Assembly: GCF_051014685.1 (NCBI RefSeq)
Contig: NC_135049.1
Coordinates: forward strand, 34,489,531-34,553,530
Reading direction: 5' to 3'
Source of the DNA: Ptiloglossa arizonensis
Lineage: Eukaryota > Arthropoda > Insecta > Hymenoptera > Colletidae
Length of the DNA stretch: 64,000 nt
The notes below the pieces were generated by a model that was not told the DNA's origin, did no database searches, and saw only the letters and a program-made list of their open reading frames with translations. The position numbers and the translations under genes are program-made. Shown piece after piece: positions 38,857-51,419 of the stretch. Numbering within the stretch: position 1 is the first letter of the stretch; every line of letters starts with the position of its first letter.

Positions 38857-39945
38857 AATGGTTGAGAAACCATCAAAGTTTTCGCAGGTCTGATACTCGA
38901 AACCAATAACTGCAATGGCCTAGGGGAAAAGTACACACACCATTGTAATCGGGCGAGTTTCTACTTTCAGATGCAACATGAATTTCTCGAGTTCGTCAAT
39001 CCGTTCGCGAGATATGGGAGTTTGAAGTTAAGGAATGCTTGAGAAACCATCAAAATTTTCGCAAGTCTGATACTCGAAACCAATAACTGGAATGGCCTAG
39101 GGGAAAAGTACACACACCATTGTAATCGGGCAAGTTTCTACTTTCAGATGCGTCAGGATTTCCTCAAGTTCGTCAATCCGTTCGCGAAATATCGGAGTTT
39201 GGAGTTAAGGAATGTTTGAGAAACCATCAAAATTTTCGCAAGTCTGATACTCGAAACCAATAACTGCAATGGCCTAGGGGAAAAGTACACACACCATTGT
39301 AATCGGGCGAGTTTCTACTTTCAGATGCAACATGAATTTCTCGAGTTCGTCAATCCGTTCGCGAGATATGGGAGTTTGAAGTTAAGGAATGCTTGAGAAA
39401 CCATCAAAATTTTCGCAAGTCTGATACTCGAAACCAATAACTACTATGGCCTAGGGCAACAATACACATACCGTCGTAATCGGGCGAGTTTCTACTTTCA
39501 GATGCAACAGGAAATTCTCTATTTCGTCAGTCCGTTCACGAGATATTGGAGTTTGAAGTTAAGGAATGGTTGAGAAACCATCAAAATTTTCGCAAGTCTG
39601 ATACACGAAATCAATAACTGAACTGGCCTAGGGGAAAAGTACACACACCATTGTAATCGGGCAAGTTTCTGCTTTCAGATGCAACAGGAATTTCTCGAGT
39701 TCGTCAATCCGTTCGCGAGATATGGGATTTTGAAGTTAAGGAATGGTTGAGAAACCATCAAAATTTTCGCATGTCGTATTCCCGAAACCAATAACTACTA
39801 TGGCCTAGGGCAAAAATGCACATACCGTTGTAATCGGGCGAATTTCTGCTTTCAGATGCAACAGGAATTTCTCGAGTTCGTCAATCCGTTCGCGATACAT
39901 GGGAGTTTGACGTTATGGAATGGTTGAGAAACCATCAAAATTTTC
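37830..39945 (+). repeat. Further 7-monomer duplication (offset 1,239 bp)
   Basis: The rare variant GATGCGTCAGGATTTCCTC occurs near 37908 and again near 39147, an offset of 1,239 = 7 x 177. The neighbouring variants (ATGAATTTCTCGAG, then CAGTCCGTTCACGAGATATT, then TGGGATTTTGAAG) follow in the same order in both. The second copy runs to about 39945. The first part of this order also occurs near 31820 in copy 1 of the larger duplication. Confidence 0.7.
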
Positions 39946-42900
39946 GCAAGTCTGATACTAGAAACCAATAACTACTATGGCCTAGGGCAAAAATACACAT
40001 AACATTGTAAACGGGCGAGTTTCTGCTTTCAGATGCAACAGGAATTTCTCGAGTTCGTCAATCCGTTCGCGAGATATGGGAGTTTGAAGTTAAGGAATGG
40101 TTGAGAAACCATCAAAATTTTCGGAATCTGATACTCGAAGCCATTAATTACAATGGTCTAGGGCAAAAATACACATGCCGTTGTAATCCGGCGAGTCTCT
40201 GCTTTCAGATTCAACAGGAATTACCCGAGTTCGTCAATCCGTTCGCGAGATATGCGAGTTTGAAATTAAGGAATGGTTGAGAAACCATCAAAACTTTCGC
40301 AAGTCTGATACTCGAAACCAATAACTACTATGGCCTAGGGCAAAAATACACATACCGTTGTAATCGCGCGAGTTTCTACTTTAAGATCCAACAGGAATTT
40401 CTCGAGTCCGTCAATCCGTTCGCGAGATATGGGAGTTTGAAGTCATGGAACTGATGTGAAACCGCCAAAACTTTCGCTGCTCTGATACTCGAAACCGATA
40501 CCTGGAATGGCCTAGGGGAGAAATACACATACCGTTGTAATCGGGCGAGTTTCTACTTTCAGTTGCAACAGGAATTTCACGAGTTCGTCAATCCGTTCGC
40601 GAGATATGGGAGTTTGAAGTTATGGAATGTTTGAGAAACCAGCAAAATTTTCGCAAGTCTGATACTCGAAACCAATAACTGGAATGGCCTAGGGGAAAAG
40701 TACACACACCATTCTAATCGGGGGAATTTCTACATTCAGATGCAACAGGAATTTCTCGAGCACGTCAATCCGTTCGCGAGATATGGGAGTTTGAAGTTAA
40801 GGAATGGTTGAGAAACCATCAAAATTTTCGCAAGTCTGATACTCGAAACCAATAACTACAATGGCCTAGGGGAATAATGCACATACCGTTCTATTCGGGA
40901 GAGTTTCTGCTTTCAGACGCAACAGAAATTTTTCGAATTCGTCAATCCGTTCGCGAAATATCGGAGTTTGGAGTTAAGAGATGGTTGAGAAACCATCAAA
41001 ATTATCGCAATTCTGATACCCTAAACCAATAACTGGAATGGCCTAGGGGAAAAGTACACACACCATTGTAATCGGGCGAGTTTCTGCTTTCAGATGCAAC
41101 AGGAATCTCTCGAGTTCGTCAATCCGTTCGCGAGATATGGGAGTTTGAAGTTAAGGTATGGTTGAGAATCCATCAAAATTTCGCAAGTCTGATACTCGAA
41201 ACCAATAACTACTATGGCCTAGGGCAAAAATACACTTACCGTTGTAATCGGGCTAGTTTCTGCTGTCAGATGCAACAGGAATTTCGCGAGCTCGTCAATC
41301 CGATCGCGAGATATGGGAGTTTGAAGTTAAGAGATGGTTGAAAAACCACCAAATTTTCGCAATTCTGATGCTACAAACCAATAACTGGAATTGCCGAGGC
41401 GAAAAGTACACACACCATTGAAATCGGGCGAGTTTCTGCTTTTAGATGCAACAGGCATTTCTCGAGTTCGTCAATCCATTCGCGAGATATGGGAGTTTGA
41501 AGTTAAGGAATAGTTGAGAAACCATCAAAATTTTCGCAAGTCTGATACTCGAAACAAATAACTACAATGGCCTAGCGGAAAAATACACATACCGTTGCAA
41601 TCGAGAGAGTTTCTACTTTCAGATGCAACAGAAATTTTTCGGATTCGTCAATCCGTTCGCGAGATATGGGAGTTCGAAGTTAATGAATGGTTGAGAAACC
41701 ATCAAAATTTTCGCAAGTCTGATACTCGAAACCAATAACTACTATGGCCTAGGGCAAAAATACACATACCGTTGTAATCGGGCGAGTTTCTGCTTTTAGA
41801 TGCAACAGGCATTTCTCGAGTTCGTCAATCCGTTCGCGAGATGTGGGAGTTTGAAGTTAAGGAATGGTTGAGAAACCATTAAAATTTTCGCAATTCTGAA
41901 GCTAGAAACGAATAACAGGAATGGCCGAGGGGAGAAGTACACATACCAATGTAATCGGGCGAGTTTCTGCTTTCACATGCAACAGGAATTTCTCGAATTC
42001 GTCAATCCGTTCGCGAGATATGGGAGTTTGAAGTTAAGGAATAGTTGAGAAACCATCAAAATTTCCGCAAGTCTGATACCCGAAACCAATAACTACAATG
42101 GCCTAGGGGAAAAATATACATACCGTTCTAATCGGGCGAGTTTCTGCTTTCAGATGTGTCAGGAATTTCTCAAGTTCGTCAATCCGTTCGCGAGATATGG
42201 GAGTTCGAAGTTAATGAATGGTTGAGAAACCATCAAAATTTTCGCAAGTCTGATACTCGAAACCAATAACTGGAATGGCCTCGGGGAAAAGTACACACAC
42301 CATTGTAATCGGTCGAGTTTCTACTTTCAGATGCGTCAGGAATTTCTCAAGTTCGTCAATCCGTTCGCGAAATATCGGAGTTTGTAGTTAAGAGATGGTT
42401 GAGAAACCATCAAAATTTTCGCAAGTCTGATACTCGAAACCAATAACTGGAATGGCCTAGGGGAAATGTACACACACCATTGTAATCGGGCGAGTTTCTA
42501 CTTTCAGATGCAACAGGAATTTCTCCAGTTCGTCAATCCGTTCGGGAGATATGGGAGTTTGAAGTTAAGGAATGTTTGAGAAACCATCAAAATTTTCGCA
42601 AGTCTGATACAAGAAACCAATAACTACTATGGCCTAGGGCAACAATACACATACCGTTGTAATCGGGCGAGTTTCTGCTGTCAGATACAACAGGAAATTC
42701 TCGGGTTCCTCAATCCGTTCGCGAGATATGGGAGTTTGAAGTTAAGGAATGGTTGAGAAACCGTCAAAATTTTCCCAAGTCTGATACTCGAAACCAGTAA
42801 CTGGAATGGCCTAAGGGAAAAGTACATACACCATTGTAATCGGGCGAGCTTCTAGTTTCAGATGCAACAGGAATTTCTCGATTTCCTCAGTCCGTTCGCG

Positions 42901-43266
42901 AGATATAGGAGTTGGAAGTGAAGGAATGGTTGAGGAACCATCAAAATTTCGCAAGTCTGATACTCGAAACCAATAACTGGAATGGCCTCGGTGAAAAGTA
43001 CACACACCATTGTAATCGGGCGAGTTTCTACTTTCAGATGCGTCAGTGATTTCTAAAGTTCGTCAATCCGTTCGCGAAATATCGGAGTTTGAAGTTAAGG
43101 AATGGTTGAGAAACCCTTCAAAATTTTCGCAAGTCTGATACTAGAAAACAATAACTGGAATGGCCCCGGGGAAAAGTACACACACCATTGTAATCGGGCG
43201 GGTTTCAACTTTCAGATGCAACAGGAATTTCTGAAGTTCGTCAATCCGTTCGCGAGATATGGGAGA

Positions 43267-44073
43267 ATATTTATAATTTCCATTATAAATCATTTGATCT
43301 ATAGTTAAATTTGACACTAATACTCTAAGTACATATTTAATATATTTTTTAATCTCTTTAGCCTCCAGAAGAATTTTATTTATACTATTTACTATATATA
43401 ATAATTTACACAGAATTGGAAATAAATCTAATTATTTATTTATAATAATAATTTTTTTTCACTTATCTTAAAAATTGGGATGTACTCTTTAAATGTTCGA
43501 TTCATTTCTTTAATTTATTCATTAAATTGAATTAATCTATTCTTTATAATAACTTTAATAAAATTAATCTTGATAATTATTATAGAACTCCTATTAAAGT
43601 TTAATAATGAAATTTATTTTATTTGCCTAATTAATGTAATTATTGCCCCTATCATTTGCTTAAATAAAAAATCAATCAAAATAATTATAGGGTATTCATC
43701 TGTTATACAAACATCTATTATAGTTATGTTATTAATAATTAACAAAGATACATTTTTAACATATTTCATTTTATATTCAATAATTTCTTCAAATTTAATT
43801 TTTATATTTAAAATAATAAAGATTAATTCTTCTTCCTAATTTAATATATTAACCTCTAATAAAAGAAAAATTGTTTTATACTCAATAATTATTATGTACA
43901 CAAATTTCCCACGTATAGCACCCTTTATACTGAAATGAATCGTCCTAGAAACATTAATAATATCAAGAATAAAATTTATACTTTTAATAATTGTATATCT
44001 TTTTATAAGATTAATTACATCATGAAATTATTTAAATATATCCTTCTTATATTTTTTCCCTTCAATTAAATAA
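43267..44073 (+). pseudogene. nad2: nad2 (NADH dehydrogenase subunit 2) numt pseudogene, 5'-incomplete
   Basis: Read in mitochondrial code, the frame through 43480-44073 gives a hydrophobic ND2-like protein: a LILKIGM segment near 43468, then IIGYSSVIQTS near 43690, then the NFPRMAPFMLKW region near 43903-43938, ending at TAA 44071-44073. An in-frame TAA lies at 43837-43839. The frame is broken near 43450 at a run of T, upstream of which another frame gives ND2-like residues. The conserved Pro-Pro before the APF motif is Pro-Arg here. Length is about 800 nt against about 1 kb for intact nad2. The first ~180 bases cannot be aligned confidently by eye. A second, inverted copy is at 47817-48535. 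ND2 is a membrane subunit of complex I in mitochondria; this copy cannot encode it. Confidence 0.8.
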
Positions 44074-44191
44074 AATATATATAATTAAATTAACCTTAAT
44101 TTTCTAAACTATTATCTATTTATAACTTTTTTAATATTTATATTTATATTTATGATCTACTGGTTATATTAATTTTTAGCATAATTAATAT
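44074..44191. other. AT-rich spacer between nad2 and cox1
   Basis: In insects trnW, trnC and trnY usually lie here. This 118-base stretch is too short for three tRNAs, and I could not fold a convincing cloverleaf on either strand. The tRNAs may have moved in the source mitochondrial genome or decayed after transfer. Confidence 0.5.
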
Positions 44192-45705
<1,514 letters not shown>

Positions 45706-45711
<6 letters not shown>

Positions 45712-45771
45712 TATGGCAGATTAGTGCATGAATTTAAGATTCATTTATAAAATTTAATATTTTTATTAAAA
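45706..45771 (+). tRNA. trnL2: trnL2 (tRNA-Leu, UUR; anticodon TAA), mitochondrial-type copy in the numt
   Basis: Sits between cox1 and cox2 as in most arthropods and overlaps the cox1 end by six bases. The acceptor arm TCTTAAT (45706-45712) pairs with ATTAAAA (45765-45771) with one C-A mismatch. The anticodon stem ATGAA/TTCAT encloses a 7-nt loop with TAA at 45735-45737. The D-arm GGCAGATTAGTGC is typical of insect mitochondrial tRNA-Leu(UUR). As a nuclear copy it is probably not functional. Confidence 0.85.
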
Positions 45772-46455
45772 ATGTCTCAATGAAAAATAATTAATTTCCA
45801 AGACCCCAATTCGCCATATGCCGATAATTTAAATCTTTTTCACAACTTCACAATAATTATAATAATTATAATCTCTTCATTAACTCTAATAATTATATTA
45901 GATATTTTTACTAATAAATTTATCAATCGATTTTCACTTAAAAATCATCATATTGAAATTGTATGAACTTTACTCCCAATAATAATTTTAGGAGTAATTG
46001 CACTTCCTTCTTTAAAAACCCTATATTTTATTGATGAACTATGAATACCCGTATACTTAACAATCAAATCAATTGGGCACCAATGATATTGATCCTATGA
46101 ATACCCAGAATTTAGTAATTTAAATTTTGACTCCTATATAGATAAAGATTTAAATAATATTTACATTTTTCGTCTCCTAGACGTAGATAATCGAATAATT
46201 ATTCCATCTAATACACTAATTCGAATATTAACAACATCAAACGACGTAATTCACTCTTGAACTGTTCCGTCTTTAGGCTTAAAAATAGACTCAGTACCAG
46301 GGCGAATTAACCAAATAAATTTAATTACTAATCGACCTGGAGTATTTTTCGGACAATGTTCTGAAATCTGCGGAGCTAATCACAGATTTATGCCAATTGT
46401 TGTGGAAAGAACTAATTATTCAAACTTTATTAATTGAATTAACAACCAAAATTAA
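45772..46455 (+). pseudogene. cox2: cox2 (cytochrome c oxidase subunit II) numt copy, frame intact in mitochondrial code
   Basis: From ATG 45772 to TAA 46453-46455 there are 227 codons, the normal insect COX2 length, with no stop or frameshift in the invertebrate mitochondrial code. N-terminal MSQWKMINFQDPNSP is followed by two transmembrane helices, then the aromatic GHQWYWSYEYPEF segment (about 46075-46113) and the copper-A site [15 protein letters not shown] (about 46350-46394) with both Cys, the Glu, the His and the Met. In the nuclear code it has several TGA stops, so it cannot be expressed from here. It is listed as a pseudogene because of location. The contrast with damaged cox1 and nad2 fits chance in a fairly recent numt. 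Confidence 0.92.
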
Positions 46456-46493
46456 ATTTTAACCTACTCATATAATATTTAATTAAATCAAAT

Positions 46494-46553
46494 CATTAGA
46501 TGTCTGACAAAAGAATTGATTTTTTAAACCAAATTATAGTAATAAATTACTTC
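46494..46553 (+). pseudogene. trnK: trnK (tRNA-Lys, anticodon TTT) numt copy, 3' end missing
   Basis: CATTAGA at 46494-46500 is the usual 5' acceptor strand of insect mitochondrial tRNA-Lys. The anticodon stem TTGAT/ACCAA (one mismatch) encloses the loop TTTTTAA with TTT at 46523-46525. The matching 3' acceptor strand (expected TCTAATG) is absent: after ATTACTTC the sequence becomes unrelated. This marks the right end of the numt at about 46553. Confidence 0.75.
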
Positions 46554-46564
46554 ACTTTTCATTT

Positions 46565-46847
46565 TAAAACTTTAAGAATCATCTCTTTACATCGAAGTTC
46601 GATCAAAATTAATTTCTATAAGTTCTTAATCATTTGTAATGCATCAATAAGATGAACATTGTTCGATTAATATTGGGAACATGCATGAATGTTAGTAAAA
46701 CTCGCGAAAATGAATAAACATTCACCGAAACTATTCGCCTTCGCAGATTTTGCAATATCTTGATGTTTATTTATCATAATTATTAACAATTGTCGTAGTA
46801 CCATAGTTTAAATAATTATTAACAATGCCCTAGTATAAATAAAGGCT
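46565..46847 (+). repeat. 283-bp direct repeat, unit A
   Basis: Begins TAAAACTTTA and ends at AAGGCT; pairs with unit B at a constant offset of 543 at both ends. Shared blocks include AAATTAATTTCTAT, ACATTGTTCGATTAA, TTCGCCTTCGCAGATTT, GCAATATCTTGA and TTTATTTATCATAAT. By eye the units are about 80% identical. Each ends in a TATA-like box (TATAAATA at 46834-46841 here). It could be a degenerate terminal repeat of a small LTR-type element or a tandem promoter duplication. Confidence 0.75.
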
Positions 46848-47107
46848 TAAAATATCATTTAATCGAAATATTCATTGCTCGCGATGGAATTTTTCGTTGA
46901 GATCAAACTGACATTCACAAGGTTACACGTATCGATGACCGATTCACAAGCGTCCATCGCTATGATTGTTGCATCTAGAAAAGCGATTAATTGAATTTCA
47001 GCGCTTTTAAATAAAAAATGCAACTACTACGCGTATTGTGTAAATTATAAGAATTAAGCAAATGTTAAATTGATGTATTTAACAAACAATTGTTACATTC
47101 CCTGCTA

Positions 47108-47390
47108 TAAAACTTTACGAAACACGTTTTACTTTGAATCTCGATCCAAATTAATTTCTATGAGGTACTTAATCATTTTCAATGCATAAATAGGATGCAC
47201 ATTGTTCGATTAAAATTGGGAACATACATAAATGTTAGTAACAATGGCGGAAATGAACAAACATTCCCCGGAACCGTTCGCCTTCGCAGATTTCGCAATA
47301 TCTTGACGTTTATTTATCATAATAATTAACAACCGTCGTTGGACCGTAGATTAAACAATTTTTCACAATGTTCCGGTATAAATAATGGCT
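47108..47390 (+). repeat. 283-bp direct repeat, unit B
   Basis: Begins TAAAACTTTA and ends AATGGCT, homologous to 46565-46847 with no net length change. The TATA-like box TATAAATA is at 47377-47384. Similarity fades downstream of both boxes. The transcription potential of the boxes is unproven. Confidence 0.75.
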
Positions 47391-47447
47391 ATAAAGCCAT
47401 CAATTTCTTGAAGTATTTGGTTAGATCGAACAAATACAATCGAAGAA

Positions 47448-47749
47448 ACCGTGCGATAAAATAAATGAATATTTCGCTACATATCGGAATTATAGTTTGT
47501 ATGTATGCAAATATATTCTGAACCCGCAATTACAAATCCCTGTAACGTGGTAATTACATGGGTTGCCATCTATTGGAGAAAGGGTTAAACTACACTTAAG
47601 GGGTGAAAACACCTGGCGGAGAAACGCTCAAGCTTGTCGAGGAATTGTTCTAATTTCCACAAATAGATGGCGCGACAAGTACAATTTACCGACATTAGAG
47701 ATAAGTATTTCCATTTGTATGATATTCCCTACCGTGCGATAAAATAAAT
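47448..47749. repeat. 19-bp direct repeats bounding a ~264-bp segment
   Basis: ACCGTGCGATAAAATAAAT occurs at 47448-47466 and 47731-47749. The segment between has an internal inverted pair, GCCATCTATT (47564-47573) and AATAGATGGC (47662-47671). The long direct repeats could be a target-site duplication of an unrecognised insertion, or the trace of a tandem duplication of about 283 bp. Confidence 0.5.
47665..47673 (+). promoter_or_regulatory. CTCF-like motif (AGATGGCGC)
   Basis: AATAGATGGCGCGAC contains AGATGGCGC, the core of the insect/vertebrate CTCF recognition sequence. A weaker inverted partner lies at 47564-47573. The match is short and may be chance; no occupancy can be inferred. Confidence 0.3.
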
Positions 47750-47816
47750 AAATACCTTTGTACAAACTTTTGTATGTTTCATCTTTCGAATAAATGTAAA
47801 ACTAAACCTTCCACGG

Positions 47817-48535
47817 TAAATTTTATTCTTCAATTTATTAATGTTTCTAGGACGATTCATTTCAGTATAAAGGGTGCTATAGGTGGGAAATTTGTGTACA
47901 TAATAATTATTGAGTATAAAATAATTTTTCTTTTATTAGAGGTTGATATATTAAATAAGGAAGAAGAGTTAATCTTTATTATTTTAAATATAAAAATTAA
48001 AATTAAAGAAATTATTGAATATAAAATGAAATATGTTAAAAATTTATTTTTGTTAATTATTAATAAAATAACTATAATAGATGTTTGTATAACAGATGAA
48101 TATCCTATAATTATTATGATTGATTTTTTTGTTTAAGCAAATGATAGGGGCAATAATTACATTAATTAGGCAAATAAAATAAATTTCATTATTAAATTTT
48201 AATATGAGTTCTATAATAATTATCAAGATTAATTTTAGTAAAGTTATTATAAAGAATAAATTAATTCAAATTAATGAATAAATTAAAGAAATGAATCGAA
48301 CAGTTAAAGAGTACATCCAAATTTTTAAGATAAGTGAAAAAAAAAATCATTATAAATAAATAATTAGATTTCTTTCCGATACTGTGTAAATTATTATATA
48401 TAGTAAATAGTATAAATAAAATTCTTCTGGAGGCTAAACAGATTAAAAAATATATTAAATATGTATTTAGAGTATTAGTGTACAATTTAACTATAGCTCA
48501 AATGATTTATAATAGAAATTATAACTATTATAATC
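47817..48535 (-). pseudogene. nad2: Second nad2 numt fragment, inverted
   Basis: The minus strand matches 43267-43979 over its whole length, roughly 5% different by eye. It keeps a Leu codon (TTA) near 47956 where the first copy has a TAA stop, and keeps Pro-Pro where the first copy has Pro-Arg before the APF motif. It has its own extra A in a poly-A run (KKS region), which shifts the frame. It stops inside nad2 at 47817, so the C-terminal part is missing, and it meets the minisatellite at about 48540. The plus-strand frame over 47774-48136 is antisense to this and is not a gene. Confidence 0.85.
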
Positions 48536-48542
48536 ATTTAAT

Positions 48543-48582
48543 CGAAACGGAGAAACGGAGAAACGGAGAAACGGAGAAACGG
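48543..48582 (+). repeat. Pure 8-bp units at the array edge (GAAACGGA)n
   Basis: The first bases of the minisatellite are uninterrupted 8-bp GAAACGGA repeats, before GAAACGAA and GAAA enter and the 20-bp unit is established. This suggests the 8-mer is the founder unit and the 20-mer a later compound form. Confidence 0.75.
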
Positions 48583-51419
48583 GGAAACGAAGAAACGAAG
48601 AAAGAAACGGAGAAATGAAGAAAGAAACGAAGAAACGAAGAGAGAAACGGGGAAACGAAGAAATAAACCGAGAAACGGAGAAAGAAACGGAGAAACGAAC
48701 AAAGAAACGGAGAAACGAAGAAAGAAACGGAGAAACGAACAAGGAAACGGAGAAACGAACAAAGAAACGGAGAAATGAAGAAAGAAATGGAGATACGGAG
48801 ACATAAATGGAGAAACGAAGAAATAAACGGAGAAACGAAGAAAGAAACGGAGAAACGAAGAAAGAAACGGAGAAACGAAGAAAGAAACGGAGAAACGAAG
48901 AAAGATACGGAGTAACGAAGAAAGAAACGGAGACATAAATGGAGAAACGAAGAAATAAAGCGAGGTACGGAGAAAGAAACGTAGAATAGAACAAAGAAAC
49001 GGAGAAACGAAGAAAGAAACGGAGTAACGAAGAAAGAAACGATGAAAGAAACGGAGAAATAATAGGAGAAACGAAGAAATAAACTGAGAAACGGAAAAAG
49101 AAACGGAGAAACGAAGAAACAAACGGAGAAACAAAGAAAGAAACGGAGTAACGAAGAAAGAAACGGAGAAATAAATGGAGAAACGAAGAAAGAAACGGAG
49201 AAATAAATGGAGAAACGAAGAAATAAACCGAGAAACTGAGAAAGAAACGGAGAAACAAAGAAAGAAACGGAGTAACGAAGAAAGAAACGAAGAAACGAAG
49301 AAAGAAACGGAGAAACGAACAAAGAAACGGAGAAACGAACAAAGAAACGGAGAAACGAACAAAGAAACGGAGAAACGAAGAAAGAAACGGAGAAACGAAC
49401 AAAGAAACGGAGAAACGAAGAAAGAAACGGAGAAACGAACAAAGAAACGGTGAAACGAAGAAAGAAACGGAGAAACGGAGAAACAAATGGAGAAACGAAG
49501 AAATAAACGGAGAAACGAACAAGGAAACGGAGAAACGAAGAAAGATACGGAGAAACGAAGAAAGAAACGGAGAAACTAACAAAGAAACGGAGAAACGAAG
49601 AAAGAACCGGAGATACGAACAAAGAAACGGAGAAACGAACAAAGAAACGGAGAAACGGAGAAAGAAACGGAGAAACGAACAAGGAATCGGAGAAACAAAC
49701 AAAGAAATGGAGAAACGAAGAAAGAAACGGAGAAACGGAGAAATAAATGGAGAAACGAAGAAAGAAACGGAAAAACGAAGAAAGAAACGGAGAAACGAGG
49801 AAAGAAACCGAGAAACGAAGAAAGAAACGGAGTAACGAAGAGAGAAACGATGAAACGCTGAAAGAAACGGAGAATATGAGAAATAAATGGAGAAACGAAG
49901 AAAGAAACGGAGAAACGGAGAAGTAAATGGAGAAACGAAGAAATAAACGTAGAAACGAAGAAATAAACGGAGAAATGAAGAGAGAAACGGAGTAACGATG
50001 AATGAAACGAAGAAACGAAGAAAGAAACGGAGAATCGGAGAAATAAATGGAGGAACGCAGAAATAAACGGAGAAACGAAGAAAGAAACGGAGAAACGAAG
50101 CAAGAAACGGAGAAACGAAGAACGAAACGAAGAAACGGAGAAATAAATGGAGAAACGAAGAAAGAAACGGAGTAACGAAGAGAGAAACGATGAAACGCAG
50201 AAAGAAACGGAGAATCGGAGAAATAAATGGAGAAACGAAGGAATAAACCGACAAACGGAGAAACGGAAAAACGATGAAACGAAGGAAGAGACGGAGCAAC
50301 GAAGAAAGAAACGTAGAAAGAAACACAGAATCGGAGAAATAAATGGGGACACGAAGAAATAAACCGAGAAACGGAGAAAGAAACGGAGAAACGAAGAAAG
50401 AAACGGAGAAATAAATGGAGAAACGAAGAAATAAACGGAGAAACGAAGAAAGAAACGGAGAAACGAAGAAAGAAACGAAGAAACGGAGAAATAAATGGAG
50501 AAACGAAGAAATAAACGTAGAAACGAAGAAAGAAACGGAGAAGCGAGGAAAGAAACTGAGAAACGAAGAAAGAAACGGAGTAACGAAGAGAGAAACGATG
50601 AGACGCAGGAAGAAACGGAGAAACGAAGAAAGAAACGGAGAAACGAACAAAGAAACGGAGAAACGAACAAAGAAACGGAGAAATGAAGAAAGAAACGGAG
50701 AAACGGAGAAATAAATGGAGAAAAGAAGAAATAAACGGAGAAACGAACAAGGAAACGGAGAACGAAGAAAGAAACGGAGAAACGGAGAAATAAATGGAGA
50801 AACGAAGAAAGAAACGGAGAATCGGAGAAAGAAACGGAGAAACGAAGAGAGAAGCGGAGAAACGAAGGAAGAAACGGAGTAGCGAAGAAAGAAACGGAGA
50901 AACGAACAAAGAAACGGAGAAACGAACAAAGAAACGAAGAAACGAAGAAAGAAACGGAGAATCGGAGAAAGAAATGGAGAAACGAAGGAATAAACCGACA
51001 AACGGAGAAACGGAAAAACGATGAAACGAAGGAATGGACGGAGCAACGAAGAAAGAAACGTAGAAAGAAACACAGAATCGTAGAAATAAATGGAGAAACG
51101 AAGAAATAAACGGAGAAACGAAGAAAGAAACGGAGAAACGAAGAAAGAAACGGAGAAACGAAGAAAGAAACGAAGAAACGAAGAAAGAAACGAAGAAACG
51201 GAGAAATAAATGGAGAAACGAAGAAATAAACGTAGAAACGAAGAAAGAAACGGAGAAACGAAGGATGAAACGGAGAAACGAAGAAAGAAACGGAGAAACG
51301 AAGAAAGAAACGGAGAATCGGAGAAATAAATGGAGGAACGAAGAAGTAAACCGAGAAACGGAGAAAGAAACGGAGAAATGACCATTGAAACGCAGAAACG
51401 AACAAAGAAACGGAGAAAC

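Larger units (their letters stand above)
4077..43265 (+). repeat. 177-bp satellite DNA array, about 210 head-to-tail monomers
   Basis: The landmark CTGAT recurs at 4079, 4256, 4433 and 4610, giving an exact 177-bp period that holds across the region. All monomers face the same way. Conserved blocks are CTCGAGTTCGTCAATCCGTT, GCGAGATATGGGAGTTTGAA and GGTTGAGAAACC, the last a short dyad. Diverged monomer classes alternate, for example those with CAGGAAATAATTGAG, those with CAGAGGCGACAGGAAC and those with GCTAGAAACGAATAAC, giving higher-order structure. The array is broken only by two copies of a solo LTR. It ends inside a monomer at 43265, where mitochondrial-like DNA begins. I recognise no known satellite family; a centromeric or pericentromeric role is plausible but unproven. 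Because 177 = 3 x 59, monomers lacking the TGA of GGTTGAG give repetitive open frames that are not genes. Confidence 0.95.
46554..47816. other. AT-rich nuclear segment between the numt and the inverted nad2 copy; no gene found
   Basis: No open frame with recognisable coding content. It contains a pair of ~283-bp direct repeats (46565-46847 and 47108-47390), a 19-bp direct repeat (47448-47466 and 47731-47749) and an inverted GCCATCTATT/AATAGATGGC pair. Base composition and CpG content differ from mitochondrial DNA, so it is probably nuclear filler or a degenerate transposable element. I do not recognise the family. Confidence 0.6.

Noticed and set aside
4077..43265. CRISPR-like array
   Set aside because: Repeats are contiguous 177-bp monomers with no unique spacers, and the context is a eukaryotic genome.
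44074..44191. trnW, trnC or trnY between nad2 and cox1
   Set aside because: No cloverleaf with a matching anticodon could be folded by eye in 118 bases.
47774..48136. 120-residue plus-strand frame
   Set aside because: It is the complement of the inverted nad2 fragment and includes unrelated upstream sequence.
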